64,000 bases of DNA, taken from CAZOOR01 sp964581505 (GTDB taxonomy: Bacteria > Bacteroidota > Ignavibacteria > Kapaibacteriales > UBA2268). Every line of letters begins with the position of its first letter. The first letter of the stretch is position 1. The DNA is taken from contig CAZOOR010000007.1 in NCBI GenBank assembly GCA_964581505.1, positions 1 through 64,000 of the forward strand. Reading direction: 5' to 3'. Both the position numbers and the translations under genes were made by a program. The notes below the pieces were generated by a model. The model was not told the origin of the DNA, ran no database searches, and was given only the letters and a program-made list of their open reading frames with translations. This document shows positions 1 through 9,692 of the stretch, in pieces.

Positions 1-752
1 AGTCGTTCCCTTGCAATTTCAGTGTACTCATTTGAAATTTCGGAACCAATCCATTTCCTTTTTAATATATGTGCTATTTTGGCAGTAGTACCGCTACCCA
101 TAAACGGGTCATAAACCAAATCCCCTTCGTTTGACCAAGTCCTAATTTGGTCATATGCCAATTTCTCGGGGAAGATAGCAGGGTGTTGATATGCAATTTT
201 ATCTTTTGTCGAAATTCCCCCACCAACAGAGTAAAAAAATACATTACCGACTTTCTTCTCTTTTGTTCGCTCCACTTTTTTATAATTCAATGAACCTTCT
301 TTACCTCTATTTTTCATATTCGCCAAACCGTTATATTTGGTTGGTTCTGTAATAGGATTAAAGGTTTTTGGTATTCCTTTTGAAAAAGCAAACATATATT
401 CAAAATGCTGATGATAACGTTTGCCACTTGTTGGCATCGGATTATTCTTATAATAGAGCATTGTGTCGTGAATATTAAACCCTAACTCTTTAAATTGAAG
501 AGCTTGGCGAAAACTTGTACCTGTCTCGCTTCCGTTCTCTGTTTTATCACCAACAACCCATATTACAACGGCACCTTTTTTCAACACTCTGTATAATCCT
601 TTGATTATTCTTTCCAAAGGTAATTCATACCCGTTATAATTACGTAAATCATCATAAGGTGGTGAAGTTAAAACCATATCAACACTTTCGGGGGATATAT
701 TCTCCATTGTATCAATACAATTTTCATTATATATTCTATTCATTTCAAGCAT
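1..752 (-). CDS. DNA methyltransferase (N4-cytosine/N6-adenine type), C-terminus beyond window
   Basis: The gene is read right to left and runs off the left edge, so its end is missing. The start is taken at the ATG at 752, with an alternative ATG at 743. Near the N-terminus is the catalytic TSPPY motif (about 655-670). Near the window edge is the AdoMet-binding motif DPFMGSGTT (about 85-112). This order, catalytic motif first and AdoMet motif last, is the beta-class arrangement of amino methyltransferases. It modifies DNA bases using AdoMet, either as an orphan enzyme or as part of a restriction system. No endonuclease is visible inside the window, and the gene to the left cannot be seen. 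I am confident of the family; specificity cannot be read. Confidence 0.9.
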   Translation of the reverse strand, partial: MLEMNRIYNENCIDTMENISPESVDMVLTSPPYDDLRNYNGYELPLERIIKGLYRVLKKGAVVIWVVGDKTENGSETGTSFRQALQFKELGFNIHDTMLYYKNNPMPTSGKRYHQHFEYMFAFSKGIPKTFNPITEPTKYNGLANMKNRGKEGSLNYKKVERTKEKKVGNVFFYSVGGGISTKDKIAYQHPAIFPEKLAYDQIRTWSNEGDLVYDPFMGSGTTAKIAHILKRKWIGSEISNEYTEIARER

Positions 753-891
753 ACTGCAAAAATACTATTTTTTTTCTATTGTTTAAAAGATTATGGGTAT
801 ATATTAAAATATTCTTGCTTTTATATGATTTTTCAAATGATAATCAGATGACAATGCAAATATATATTTTACCATGTCAAGATATAACATC

Positions 892-1172
892 GTAAAAAAA
901 ATCAAATCAGTATTTTCACTAAATGTTTAGAATAAGTTTGTTATTTTTGTGTTTTTGGTATTGATATTGTATTGTAATGACTAATATTATCGAAAGAAAA
1001 AATTCGAGAAATTATTTGGCGGTAAATTTGAGTTGCTCGACCACGGAAAGCGGGACGGTGAATTCAATATGAAATTCGATTATAACCGTGCTATGGATTT
1101 GTAGGCTGGTAAATCTCTGCCAATGTTGCGGCTCTACGGCTGGCAGCCTTGGGCAGTCTCTCTCGGTATGAA
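892..1172 (+). repeat. 281-bp direct repeat, left copy (truncated duplicate of lipM promoter and 5' end)
   Basis: This stretch matches 9693-9974 with nine substitutions and one single-base deletion, about 96% identity by hand alignment. The match begins at a GTAAAAAAAATC run and ends abruptly at TATGAA. It covers the promoter, the 5' leader and about the first 65 codons of the lipM-like gene. Both copies have the same orientation and bracket roughly 8.5 kb. Confidence 0.95.
977..1172 (+). pseudogene. Decayed 5' fragment of the lipM-like acyltransferase gene
   Basis: The ATG at 977 corresponds to the start of the intact gene at 9778. After about nine codons a missing T shifts the frame, and the shifted frame meets a TGA about 32 codons in. 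In the original frame a CAG codon has also become TAG at 1102-1104. The copy ends after about 65 codon-equivalents of a 250-codon gene, so it cannot make a functional enzyme. Its upstream promoter-like box (TATTTTTG, 942-949) is intact, so it may still be transcribed into the downstream small-membrane-protein gene. Confidence 0.93.
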
Positions 1173-1330
1173 TATTCTGGTTACAAATAAAATATTTTAA
1201 ATTGAGAGGCGTATCTTAAATGGAAGTGAAAAAGTAGTTTAATCTGTAAAAATCAAGATTATTGGGTGGAATACATTTATACAAGCAATTGCTATTTAAT
1301 AAATTAATTATTAACAAAGAAGATGGTATT

Positions 1331-1693
1331 ATGAAAACAAAAAGATTACTCATTGCAACATTTCTTGGTGTTGTATTCGGATTTGTATGTTTCGGTATGG
1401 CATCTAGTGGACAAAATGGAATATCAATGATTTTGGCTATTAACATTATTTTAGGCAGAACACTTATTGGTTTTGGTATTGGAATTAGCCGTTTTTCATT
1501 TAAACATTGGGCATTGCACGGGATTATTATGGGATTGATATTTAGTTTGCCGGCTGCATTTGGTGCAATGTTAGGACCTGAAAACCCTGAATTTAGTCAT
1601 AAAATGTTGTTCATTTCGACAGTCGTAATGGGAATAATATATGGATTTTTAATTGAATTGATTACTTCGGTATTCTTTAAAGCAAAACAATAG
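1331..1693 (+). CDS. Small conserved multi-span membrane protein
   Basis: The product is 120 residues. The ATG at 1331 is chosen because it puts a Lys-rich start (MKTKR) directly before the first hydrophobic span; the open frame extends upstream to 1262. Four hydrophobic segments are visible, roughly residues 6-26, 33-53, 60-82 and 93-115. The motifs RTLIGFGIGIS and HWALHG resemble a small family of bacterial inner-membrane proteins of unknown role, recalled only generally. It lies two bases before the HEAT-like gene, so the two are probably co-transcribed, possibly from the promoter retained in the upstream duplicated fragment. No function is assigned. Confidence 0.7.
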   Translation: MKTKRLLIATFLGVVFGFVCFGMASSGQNGISMILAINIILGRTLIGFGIGISRFSFKHWALHGIIMGLIFSLPAAFGAMLGPENPEFSHKMLFISTVVMGIIYGFLIELITSVFFKAKQ

Positions 1694-1695
1694 TT

Positions 1696-2325
1696 ATGAG
1701 TATTATTAAATTTTTATCATCATCACTTGGTCAAAGAGGTAATGAAGCAAATATTGCCTTGGCAAAGGAAATTGCAGAAACAGAAAATCATAAGGCAATT
1801 AAAGACCTGGTAGATAATTTAAATAATGAAGACAAAAAAATTCAGGGTGATTGTATAAAAACACTATATGAAACTGCTTATATTAAACCTGAAATGATAG
1901 AAGAATATTATTTGAATTTCCTTGACTTATTGACTAGTAAGAACAATCGTATGGTTTGGAGTGGTATGATAGCCTTATTAACAATTACTGATTTGAAATA
2001 TAAGGAAATATTTGCTTCATTGGAATTGATTATGAAAACTGTAAATAAAGGTTCGGTAATTACAATCGACTGTGGTGTTGGAATTTTAGCAAAATTGAAT
2101 AAACATAGTGAATATATTAATATTACTGAACCGCTTCTGATTGAACAACTATGGAAATGCCCGATTAAACAGTTGCCTCAGTATTTGGAAAAATCTATAA
2201 TATCAATAACAAAACAGAATAAAGAAATTTATCAAACAATAATTGAGCAACGCAAACCCGAATGTGATAAAAATTCACAAGTAAAAAGATTAGATAAAAT
2301 ATTGAAAACAATACGGAACATTTAA
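1696..2325 (+). CDS. HEAT/armadillo-like alpha-helical repeat protein
   Basis: This is a 209-residue soluble protein with no signal peptide or membrane span. It is built from alternating amphipathic helices, for example around residues 30-65, 70-100 and 105-130. Several helices have the pattern of HEAT or armadillo repeats, which usually serve as protein-binding scaffolds. The start is two bases after the stop of the upstream membrane-protein gene, which suggests a two-gene operon. The sequence gives no enzyme motif and its partner is unknown. The following 264 bases to the next gene show nothing recognisable. Confidence 0.65.
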   Translation: MSIIKFLSSSLGQRGNEANIALAKEIAETENHKAIKDLVDNLNNEDKKIQGDCIKTLYETAYIKPEMIEEYYLNFLDLLTSKNNRMVWSGMIALLTITDLKYKEIFASLELIMKTVNKGSVITIDCGVGILAKLNKHSEYINITEPLLIEQLWKCPIKQLPQYLEKSIISITKQNKEIYQTIIEQRKPECDKNSQVKRLDKILKTIRNI

Positions 2326-2589
2326 AGTAGGTATTTAGATGTAGTAGTTTGTTTTGTATTCAATGAAATTTATAGAATAGTTGCGGTTTTGGATTTTAGA
2401 TGTTTTACTTCCTCGTCTTTTGGGAAAGAGTAGTAGTTATCCTATATGTGGATTTAGTTTTTTTTATTCTAATATAATATTCTATAATTCATTACCCTGC
2501 TCTTACTTTGTCGTAAACATATTCTCAATTTGTTTGGAAAAAGATTTATAGATTCGTTTACATCTTCACTATTGTTTGGCTTTTTCATA

Positions 2590-4305
2590 CTAAAATGATG
2601 AACCGAATTGAAACCAATAATTCATAGAACTGAAAGAATTACTAAACACTTGATTTATGAACAAGGATTTTCTGACAACTATTCCAATACTGAAATTTTT
2701 TAAACCAATTAATCCTTGAAATATTTTCTTTGCCGAAATGTTCCAATTAGTCCTCTCAAAGCTTTTCTGTCCTTTACCTAATCCGTTCAAAAAATAATTT
2801 ATTCCTGCATTAAATGAATAGCCTTTAGTCTCGGCAAATATTCTGAAAATAACATTATTATTCATATTTAATATTTTTTGAATCTCAATCATATCATTTG
2901 CCCAATTCCACGAACAGTTAAAACCTCCTTTAATATCGTTAATACCAAGAAGATTTTTGGCGATACTCTCGAAAAAATGCGGATTAGAAATCGAAATCAA
3001 TATCCTGTCACCTGTTCTGTTTACAAGGGGATTTACATCGTCAGCTGATTGAGACCTTCTATAAGATAAAACAAAATTCCAGTTATCCATATAGCTGTTT
3101 GCAGAAAAATTTTGATTTGAAACTACTCTGTCTAAAGATTTATCAGAAGTTTTCCTAAAAGCCCAATTCAAATAAGAAGTAAATCGCAAATTTTTTATTA
3201 ATGCGTGATAATTACTTGTTGGAAATAATCTGAGCGAACAATGAAAAAAAGGATTTGTTGCTGATGCCTCAATTGTCTTTTTTCCGTCAAGATTATCCTG
3301 AAAAGTATTTATGCCGACACCTCCACTAATATATTGTGAAATTCTTGTATTAAAATCTGCGAAAATTTTTCTAAAATCATTTCTGTTCAATGCTGCAAGC
3401 GAAATGAAACCGGGAGAAACTTCCTCCCATCCTGCCCTAAAACTCCCAAAATCGAAACGTTTTCTACCTTCAATTAGGAAAGCGCTTTCGTCTCCGCTTT
3501 TAGATTTGTCGGATTTATTGGCAATAACGGCAAGTTCTGCAGAAAAATTAATACTATGTTGCATTTTCATTTTAATTGCAAGCCCGGCGGCACCTGTGCT
3601 TCCTGATTTATTAGCGACAGTCTTATCCTTGTTATCAAACCAAGTATTAGCATAATCAAAATTGACTTTTGTCGCTTTTAAAAAAGAGTCTTCATAGTTA
3701 CGATTGTATGATGCACCGACAAAGGCGGAATACTGCGGTTCGAGCATGCCGTACTGCGAATTTTGATAAAAACCGAAGCCAGCAACCGGAGTTATTGTTC
3801 CACCGAGAGCATCAAAAATATAATCAATACTCATTCCTCGGCTCCTTCTGGCATAGATATATTTTGAACGCCGCACATAGATATCCCCTATAGATAAATT
3901 CATTTTATCTTTATGCCGATAATCAACTCGGATATTGGTAAGTCCGACAATATTATCTTGAATGTTTCTTCTGTCTGAATGCCTCAAACCTATTGAAGCA
4001 TTAAATTTATCATCTGAATTATTAAATACTTGATTATAATTAAGTGTTAACATATTTTCATAATGAACATTTTCATCATAAAAAGTGCGTCTGTCATTAA
4101 AAGGACCTTTTGTTTTGCCATTATTGGACGAACCGGACAACTGCGAACGAAAATATCCGGATATAGCATTTTTCTTGCGGATTTCATTAATTTCAAGTTT
4201 ACTGTGAGTATTAATAGAAATTCTCTCTCCGGCGAAATTCATATCAAGTGAATGTAGTCTTGCATTGAAGACTAAAAATATTGCTATCAATAATATTTTT
4301 CTCAT
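2590..4305 (-). CDS. Predicted outer-membrane beta-barrel-like protein paired with the giant Ig-like protein
   Basis: The 571-residue product starts with a signal peptide (residues 1-19, MRKILLIAIFLVFNARLHS). The rest is dominated by alternating polar and hydrophobic stretches rich in Asn, Ser, Phe and Tyr, with repeated Gly-aromatic pairs. It ends in an aromatic residue (FQFGSSF), as expected for a beta-barrel recognised by the BAM machinery. It follows the giant gene by only 13 bases on the same strand, so the two are almost certainly one transcript. The pairing suggests it anchors, exports or receives the giant protein, but that is inference. It matches no named porin family that I recognise. 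Confidence 0.7.
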   Translation of the reverse strand: MRKILLIAIFLVFNARLHSLDMNFAGERISINTHSKLEINEIRKKNAISGYFRSQLSGSSNNGKTKGPFNDRRTFYDENVHYENMLTLNYNQVFNNSDDKFNASIGLRHSDRRNIQDNIVGLTNIRVDYRHKDKMNLSIGDIYVRRSKYIYARRSRGMSIDYIFDALGGTITPVAGFGFYQNSQYGMLEPQYSAFVGASYNRNYEDSFLKATKVNFDYANTWFDNKDKTVANKSGSTGAAGLAIKMKMQHSINFSAELAVIANKSDKSKSGDESAFLIEGRKRFDFGSFRAGWEEVSPGFISLAALNRNDFRKIFADFNTRISQYISGGVGINTFQDNLDGKKTIEASATNPFFHCSLRLFPTSNYHALIKNLRFTSYLNWAFRKTSDKSLDRVVSNQNFSANSYMDNWNFVLSYRRSQSADDVNPLVNRTGDRILISISNPHFFESIAKNLLGINDIKGGFNCSWNWANDMIEIQKILNMNNNVIFRIFAETKGYSFNAGINYFLNGLGKGQKSFERTNWNISAKKIFQGLIGLKNFSIGIVVRKSLFINQVFSNSFSSMNYWFQFGSSF

Positions 4306-4318
4306 AATCTTTTATAAT

Positions 4319-7300
4319 TTATGGAGTAATATTTACTGCATTTTCTTTTTTAATAATCTGATTGTTTTTATCCTTTATATAGAAATGATAAAGTCCTATT
4401 TCCTTATACTGACCGGATTCCATAAACAATTTTATTAGATTATTGCTTTTCTTCTCAGATTCCATAACTTCTATTTTTTTACCAGGGGCGGCGGCTTTCT
4501 CGAACCACATTTCCGGGTATGCCGGTAACATATTAAAACCGGAACCATGTACTTCAAAACTACCGATATTTGCTTTCGATACTGTACTTGGACTTATGAA
4601 ATCAATAATTATATCTTCGGGGGCACCAATAACTTCATATCCATTTATCAAAGTAACTCTTTTTCCATTCTTTTTTCTCATTGAAATATGATATGAGCCA
4701 ACTTTTGCGTTCTCTTTGATATCGAAATTTATTTTATATATTCCTTTAGAAATATATTGCTGACTATTGACAGTAATATTGTTATTAGGAATAAAATAAA
4801 TTGTACTATTATCTTCGAAATCAACTCCATAAATATACATAGTAATATTTTTATTACCGGGCATTCCGCTTGTCGGGTTGCAGGCTACAATATGAAAATT
4901 CTTTAACTCAAGCTTGCCGTCGTCAATTGTATTATTTTTGCCTACCTTGAAGCCATCTAACCTGCTCTTTCTATCCATTACAATTTTTCCGGAAGGTCCG
5001 CTCAGTCCAAAAATCGGGTCACCTTGAATCGAAGTCAGAAAGTATTGATTTAATTTTTCGTCAAATTCAAATGCCAGTACGGACATCCTGTCTTTTAGCA
5101 TCCACTCTTGACCGGTAGCAGATAAAAAAGCTCGCCTTTGCCATTTTGCTTCGATTATCGGATAATAAAAACCTCCGACAGGTGGATTAATATCTACACT
5201 GAATTCTATGGCATCAAGATTTTTGAAATCATCTAGCAATGATTGTAGTAATTCATCTTTATTGTAACTGTATCCGTTGTTATCAGTATTCGAGAAATTT
5301 TCGCTTACATATTTCATAAAGCCATTGGTATTTTCTCTCTCATAAGAAGTAAACATATCCACAAGAGTTCGTCTCAAAGATATTATCGTGCCTTTGTTTC
5401 TTGCCGAGCCGTCCTTTTCTACTTCATCAATTTTAATTTCCACATCTGATTGTACATCATAGTTCGCTTTTCCTACAATTTCGCCGTATATGTCCTTCAA
5501 GATGACTTTTGCCAAGCGCAGCCCTTGGGATTTTTGTATCTTCGATTCCCAATTGCCCTTTTTTGCCATATTGAATTGATGTTCTTGGACTTCTGTGCTG
5601 TCGTCAAATTCAAGAGTCCACTCAGCCGTATATTCTGCCATGTTCGCAGGACCTTCTACAGATAAAACGATATATTTTATACCGTCTTCTTCGGCCTTGT
5701 CGATTTTCAGCTTATTCGTTGTAATTTTCAGCGGATAGAGGGTTTGTAAAGGTTCAACATTTTCCTTCATATTATAAGATTTGAAAAGGTCCGAAGAATA
5801 AACTCCGGCTTTTAGTTCGCTGCTACCTATTTTCTTGAAATTGTTTATTTTCAGGTACAAGCAATTTCGGCTGTCCTTTGTTTTGATATAAGAGATATGG
5901 GCAACTCCCCTTTGAAAAACAAACTTTGAATCAGACATAAAAGAATTTGAGCCTGTATTGAAATCTGTTATCAGCTCAAAAGCCCCTCCATCGAATGAAT
6001 AGCGGGCCCAATCACTGAAGAGCAATTCTTCAATTTGTTTCGAATAGCGTCCGCTCCTGCCGAAAATACCCATTATCTTGATATTCAGCAATGGCCTCGG
6101 CGCTCCGCTGAAAAGGTCAATCTCAGTTCTGGCAATATAATTGTTCTCCTTGCCCCTAGAAGTTCTGATAGCTAACTGATTGAGCCTTGGCGGAGAAAAA
6201 GATATTAAATAGTATTCGACAGAAGCTAACTTATTGGATTTATCTCCATTTTTATATAGGCTTGCCTTGAGACTTCCTGACCAAGAAACAATTTCATCAG
6301 CTACCGGCCCCCAGATATAATTCCGGGACTCCCAAGTCATAGAGCCTATCCTCCTGAATCTTGATTTTGCATTTAAGATTCCTGTTTTTAACGATTTATT
6401 GCTGCCGTGAGCACTTCTGGTATCAGCAGACCAATCAAGATAATAATTGCTCATATCGGCCCCACCTTTTACGGTAACGACCAACTCTTTCAATTCACCT
6501 TGTGGGACTCTAATATGTTCGTTGACTGCAAGGTTCCTGTCTATAATATTTAAAGTTACTTTTCCTGTTTGTTGTGCAAATCTTTTTTTGCCGTTTTTAT
6601 CTTTAATATAGGAATAAATTTCAGCTCTGCCGGCTCCTTCTATTTTTTTGTCGCGTTGAGTATAATGGCTATCCCCTTCTGTAATGACATCATAAAATGT
6701 CCGTTTGTTCTTTGAGCTTTTATCCGATAAAATTATATGTGCCGAACGTTCATGAAGTATAAGCATGGGAGCCAGCCATGTCGAAAAAATATTTGTGTCT
6801 ATCGTATGGTAATTTACTCTTTTTATCCTCACGACCCTGACTTTTGAAGTATCTGAAGAAATGATACCTGTTGTGACCAATGTCTTCGAGCAGCTGTCGT
6901 GAGTCTTCTTTTTAGTTTTTATCCCAGTTATTTGAGCGATGAGACGAGAAGTACCGGGACTGGATGCTTCAATCTTTTTATTTTTGCTATCAATTGATAC
7001 AACTCTTGCGCCTATTATCTTTGCTCTTGGAGATTCATCTGCTTTTAAGTCCTCTTCCCACCTGCCTATTCTCAATATCTGGCTGATAGGGTGAGTAAAA
7101 TCTAGCCTGCTCACTTTTACAGTTACCTTTTCTTTTTTTGTTTTTGCCTTGCCATTTTTGTCGGTATATTTTACTGTCTTATAATAAATGCTGTCTACCA
7201 TTTTAAAATGGTCATGTTTCAGATTCTTGACTTTTGTGCTTACAACAGTAGTTTTGAATGAAACTTCTCGCGGATATCCCAGGACATCTGCGGTAATCTT

Positions 7301-9358
7301 GTCGGCAGCCAAGGGGGTATTTGCAAAATTTAGAGCAATTGAATGAGGTATAATCCTACCGTCGTCTTTTAATGTCTCATCGGCCCTTACGGCGATTTCT
7401 TTTGTAATTGACTTAGCTCCTTTGTACCATGTTGCCCGGTAATGATAAATTTTGCCGTTCTCTGGTCCGACTTTTACCTTTGCTGATAATTTGCATTCAT
7501 CTATAGGAAGCGGTTCTTTTCCTTTTGGAGTCAGCGAGGCTTTGATAATACTGACACTGCCGCCATCAAGGGCTTGAAAGCGAACAGATACTGGCTTGTT
7601 GTTGATGATAATACCATCTTTATCCACAACATATATTTCCCAAGGAGTTTTCATCAGCGAACTCGGCGCTCCGGCATCGCCTGGGGCTGTAGCTTGCATA
7701 ATATCTGCCGGGACGCCAGGTTTTACAAAGCTGTAATAAAGCGGTTTAACATAGCTGTTGGCAGAATTACAATATACTTTGATCTTTGAATTAGCCAGAT
7801 TGTTTTTGATGTCCTTGAATATCGTCATCTCGCTCTCGGCATCGCCGCTTTTATCTGTTTTTATATTGCGTTCTTTTGCTATAATCTCCCCGTAAGTATG
7901 AAATGTCAATTCAATACCGTTCAAAGGTTTTCCCAGAACGTTCAAAACTTTGACTTTGATTTTTTTCTTCAAGTTCTTTGAAATCTTGTCCGGCAGATTG
8001 ATAATCCCATCTTTGGGGCTTACTCTGATGATTTTGGCAGGTTCCAATGTATATTTATATATGGAATTGTATCTTTTTAAAATGCTCTCTGATTTTAACT
8101 TGACAGCATAAACTTCATGCTTTTCGATAGCGTCCCAAAGAGCAAAATAATGGTAAGCTTCCATATATCTAATGGTGCTGCCATTGAATGCTCTCGCAGA
8201 TTCTTTCAAGCTTTTCATAGTCTCATTTAAATTCTGCCTAAATACCTCAATATCGATATCATTCTTTTCGCAGGCGTTCAGGATAGCAGTTGCCTCAGCG
8301 TATTTCGAATTGGCTTCTTTTAGCGCAGCTCCAGCCTGGGCAGCTTCCTCTGCTTTGCTGTTTGCCAAAGCAATAGATTTTGAAGCATCGCTATTGTATA
8401 GTTCCTTCATGTCCTTGGTTAGGTATTTCTTATATTTGCCCATATTGTTTTCGCTGAAATCATCATATAGGGCAGCAAATTTCTTGCTTTTGTATTCGCC
8501 TGATTTTAACTGGGAATTAAATTCAGCAGATACTTTTTTTATCCAGTCAGGATAAGATTTATCTTCGAATTCTGCCATCATTTTCTGGCGGTATTTAAGT
8601 TTAGCTGCTAATTTTCTCAATAGAGCGATAATAGGTTTCATCCTTTCCTGCTGTTTTTTCAGGGCCAGGAACTCTGTGGCGGCTTTGGAATACTCCTTTG
8701 CGCCTGGATATAGATAAGGATTGAAGCCTTTGCTTTCATAGCCTGCAAAAGTGTTCAGCTCGCCCAAGTCCATTGCGACCCTATTCCATTTCCCCAATCT
8801 GCCGCCGAGTCTTTCGAGCGAGTTGATAGCAGCATTCATGCCCTTTTGATAGTATTTCAAAAAGCCCGTAAATGGTTTTGTGAATGCTATCCCAATAGGC
8901 CCAAAGAATTTAGCTGTGTGGTCTACGACCCTTACAGCCGCATTTATTGAAAGCTGTATCTTGCGCAAACTATTGATAGGGCTGTCGGGCCTAAGCCTTA
9001 CCTTTGTATAAGTATCTATGGTATTTGCAATAAGAAGAATATTGTCAATACCGTCTGTAATCATACCTGCTCTTTTGAAAATACGTCCTATTTTACTTGG
9101 AGCAGAATTTTTTGAATCGACCATATAAATGCTTATTTGTTCGGCAAAACTGTCAATGGCGTCAGTGTCGGTAGCATCAATAACTGTATTAAAAGAATCG
9201 AAAATCATGTCAAAAGTAAAGTTTCGTTCGTTCAGCTTTTGCTTGTTGATATACCATTTTGATTCCGAACTGCCTAATTCCATTGACGGAATTAAAATCA
9301 TTGTGATTACAAGGATGGTGAAAAATTGAATTCGTAAAGATAAAACAAACTTTTTCAT
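4319..9358 (-). CDS. Giant exported multidomain protein with Ig-like and IPT/TIG-like domains
   Basis: The 1679-residue product begins with a signal peptide (about residues 1-30). Residues 35-440 are mostly helical, including an Ala/Glu-rich probable coiled coil near 325-370. From about 445 there are repeated beta-sandwich segments that look like bacterial Ig-like (Big_1/invasin-type) domains; the PGVPADI linker near 551 is typical of that class. A middle block (about 670-900) is Lys-rich. Residues 1328-1443 look like an NTF2-like alpha+beta domain. Two IPT/TIG-like beta domains (from about 1486 and 1586) close the protein. It has no T9SS sorting domain and no lipobox. It is probably surface-exposed or periplasmic and is co-transcribed with the downstream barrel-like gene. 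An adhesin-like role is inference from architecture only. Confidence 0.72.
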   Translation of the reverse strand: MKKFVLSLRIQFFTILVITMILIPSMELGSSESKWYINKQKLNERNFTFDMIFDSFNTVIDATDTDAIDSFAEQISIYMVDSKNSAPSKIGRIFKRAGMITDGIDNILLIANTIDTYTKVRLRPDSPINSLRKIQLSINAAVRVVDHTAKFFGPIGIAFTKPFTGFLKYYQKGMNAAINSLERLGGRLGKWNRVAMDLGELNTFAGYESKGFNPYLYPGAKEYSKAATEFLALKKQQERMKPIIALLRKLAAKLKYRQKMMAEFEDKSYPDWIKKVSAEFNSQLKSGEYKSKKFAALYDDFSENNMGKYKKYLTKDMKELYNSDASKSIALANSKAEEAAQAGAALKEANSKYAEATAILNACEKNDIDIEVFRQNLNETMKSLKESARAFNGSTIRYMEAYHYFALWDAIEKHEVYAVKLKSESILKRYNSIYKYTLEPAKIIRVSPKDGIINLPDKISKNLKKKIKVKVLNVLGKPLNGIELTFHTYGEIIAKERNIKTDKSGDAESEMTIFKDIKNNLANSKIKVYCNSANSYVKPLYYSFVKPGVPADIMQATAPGDAGAPSSLMKTPWEIYVVDKDGIIINNKPVSVRFQALDGGSVSIIKASLTPKGKEPLPIDECKLSAKVKVGPENGKIYHYRATWYKGAKSITKEIAVRADETLKDDGRIIPHSIALNFANTPLAADKITADVLGYPREVSFKTTVVSTKVKNLKHDHFKMVDSIYYKTVKYTDKNGKAKTKKEKVTVKVSRLDFTHPISQILRIGRWEEDLKADESPRAKIIGARVVSIDSKNKKIEASSPGTSRLIAQITGIKTKKKTHDSCSKTLVTTGIISSDTSKVRVVRIKRVNYHTIDTNIFSTWLAPMLILHERSAHIILSDKSSKNKRTFYDVITEGDSHYTQRDKKIEGAGRAEIYSYIKDKNGKKRFAQQTGKVTLNIIDRNLAVNEHIRVPQGELKELVVTVKGGADMSNYYLDWSADTRSAHGSNKSLKTGILNAKSRFRRIGSMTWESRNYIWGPVADEIVSWSGSLKASLYKNGDKSNKLASVEYYLISFSPPRLNQLAIRTSRGKENNYIARTEIDLFSGAPRPLLNIKIMGIFGRSGRYSKQIEELLFSDWARYSFDGGAFELITDFNTGSNSFMSDSKFVFQRGVAHISYIKTKDSRNCLYLKINNFKKIGSSELKAGVYSSDLFKSYNMKENVEPLQTLYPLKITTNKLKIDKAEEDGIKYIVLSVEGPANMAEYTAEWTLEFDDSTEVQEHQFNMAKKGNWESKIQKSQGLRLAKVILKDIYGEIVGKANYDVQSDVEIKIDEVEKDGSARNKGTIISLRRTLVDMFTSYERENTNGFMKYVSENFSNTDNNGYSYNKDELLQSLLDDFKNLDAIEFSVDINPPVGGFYYPIIEAKWQRRAFLSATGQEWMLKDRMSVLAFEFDEKLNQYFLTSIQGDPIFGLSGPSGKIVMDRKSRLDGFKVGKNNTIDDGKLELKNFHIVACNPTSGMPGNKNITMYIYGVDFEDNSTIYFIPNNNITVNSQQYISKGIYKINFDIKENAKVGSYHISMRKKNGKRVTLINGYEVIGAPEDIIIDFISPSTVSKANIGSFEVHGSGFNMLPAYPEMWFEKAAAPGKKIEVMESEKKSNNLIKLFMESGQYKEIGLYHFYIKDKNNQIIKKENAVNITP

Positions 9359-9692
9359 AATAAGCCCGTTTTTTATTAACGCCCGTTCAACTATATATTA
9401 TATAATGATACAGGCAAAATATTTATTTGCAATAGTCAAATACGTGTGTTGCAATATATAAATAAATACATAATTTACAAAATTATATTACAAATATTTA
9501 CTTTGTCAGATAACACCACCAATGTATATATATCAATAGAAACAATATCTAACAACTTTAATATTAAGCAGTTAGCAATATGAAACAAATATATATATTT
9601 ACATTTATATACATTACCCAACATATTATTCATTGCAGATAAATATGATGTTTGTTATGTATAGATTTCATTTGTTAGTATATCGAAATATA
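9359..9692. other. AT-rich intergenic spacer between the divergent giant-protein and lipM-like genes
   Basis: The spacer is very AT-rich, with many ATATAT and CAATAT runs. No open frame, tRNA-like fold or strong hairpin was found. It must contain the promoter for the leftward giant gene, but I cannot place it. It ends exactly where the 282-bp direct repeat begins. Confidence 0.6.

Noticed and set aside
659..895. A 78-codon frame rich in Tyr and Phe over the methyltransferase start
   Set aside because: It lies antisense to the methyltransferase and in an AT-rich spacer, has no family motif, and its composition reflects A/T runs.
1..2325. A complete restriction-modification system
   Set aside because: Only a methyltransferase fragment is seen; the neighbouring genes show no nuclease motif.
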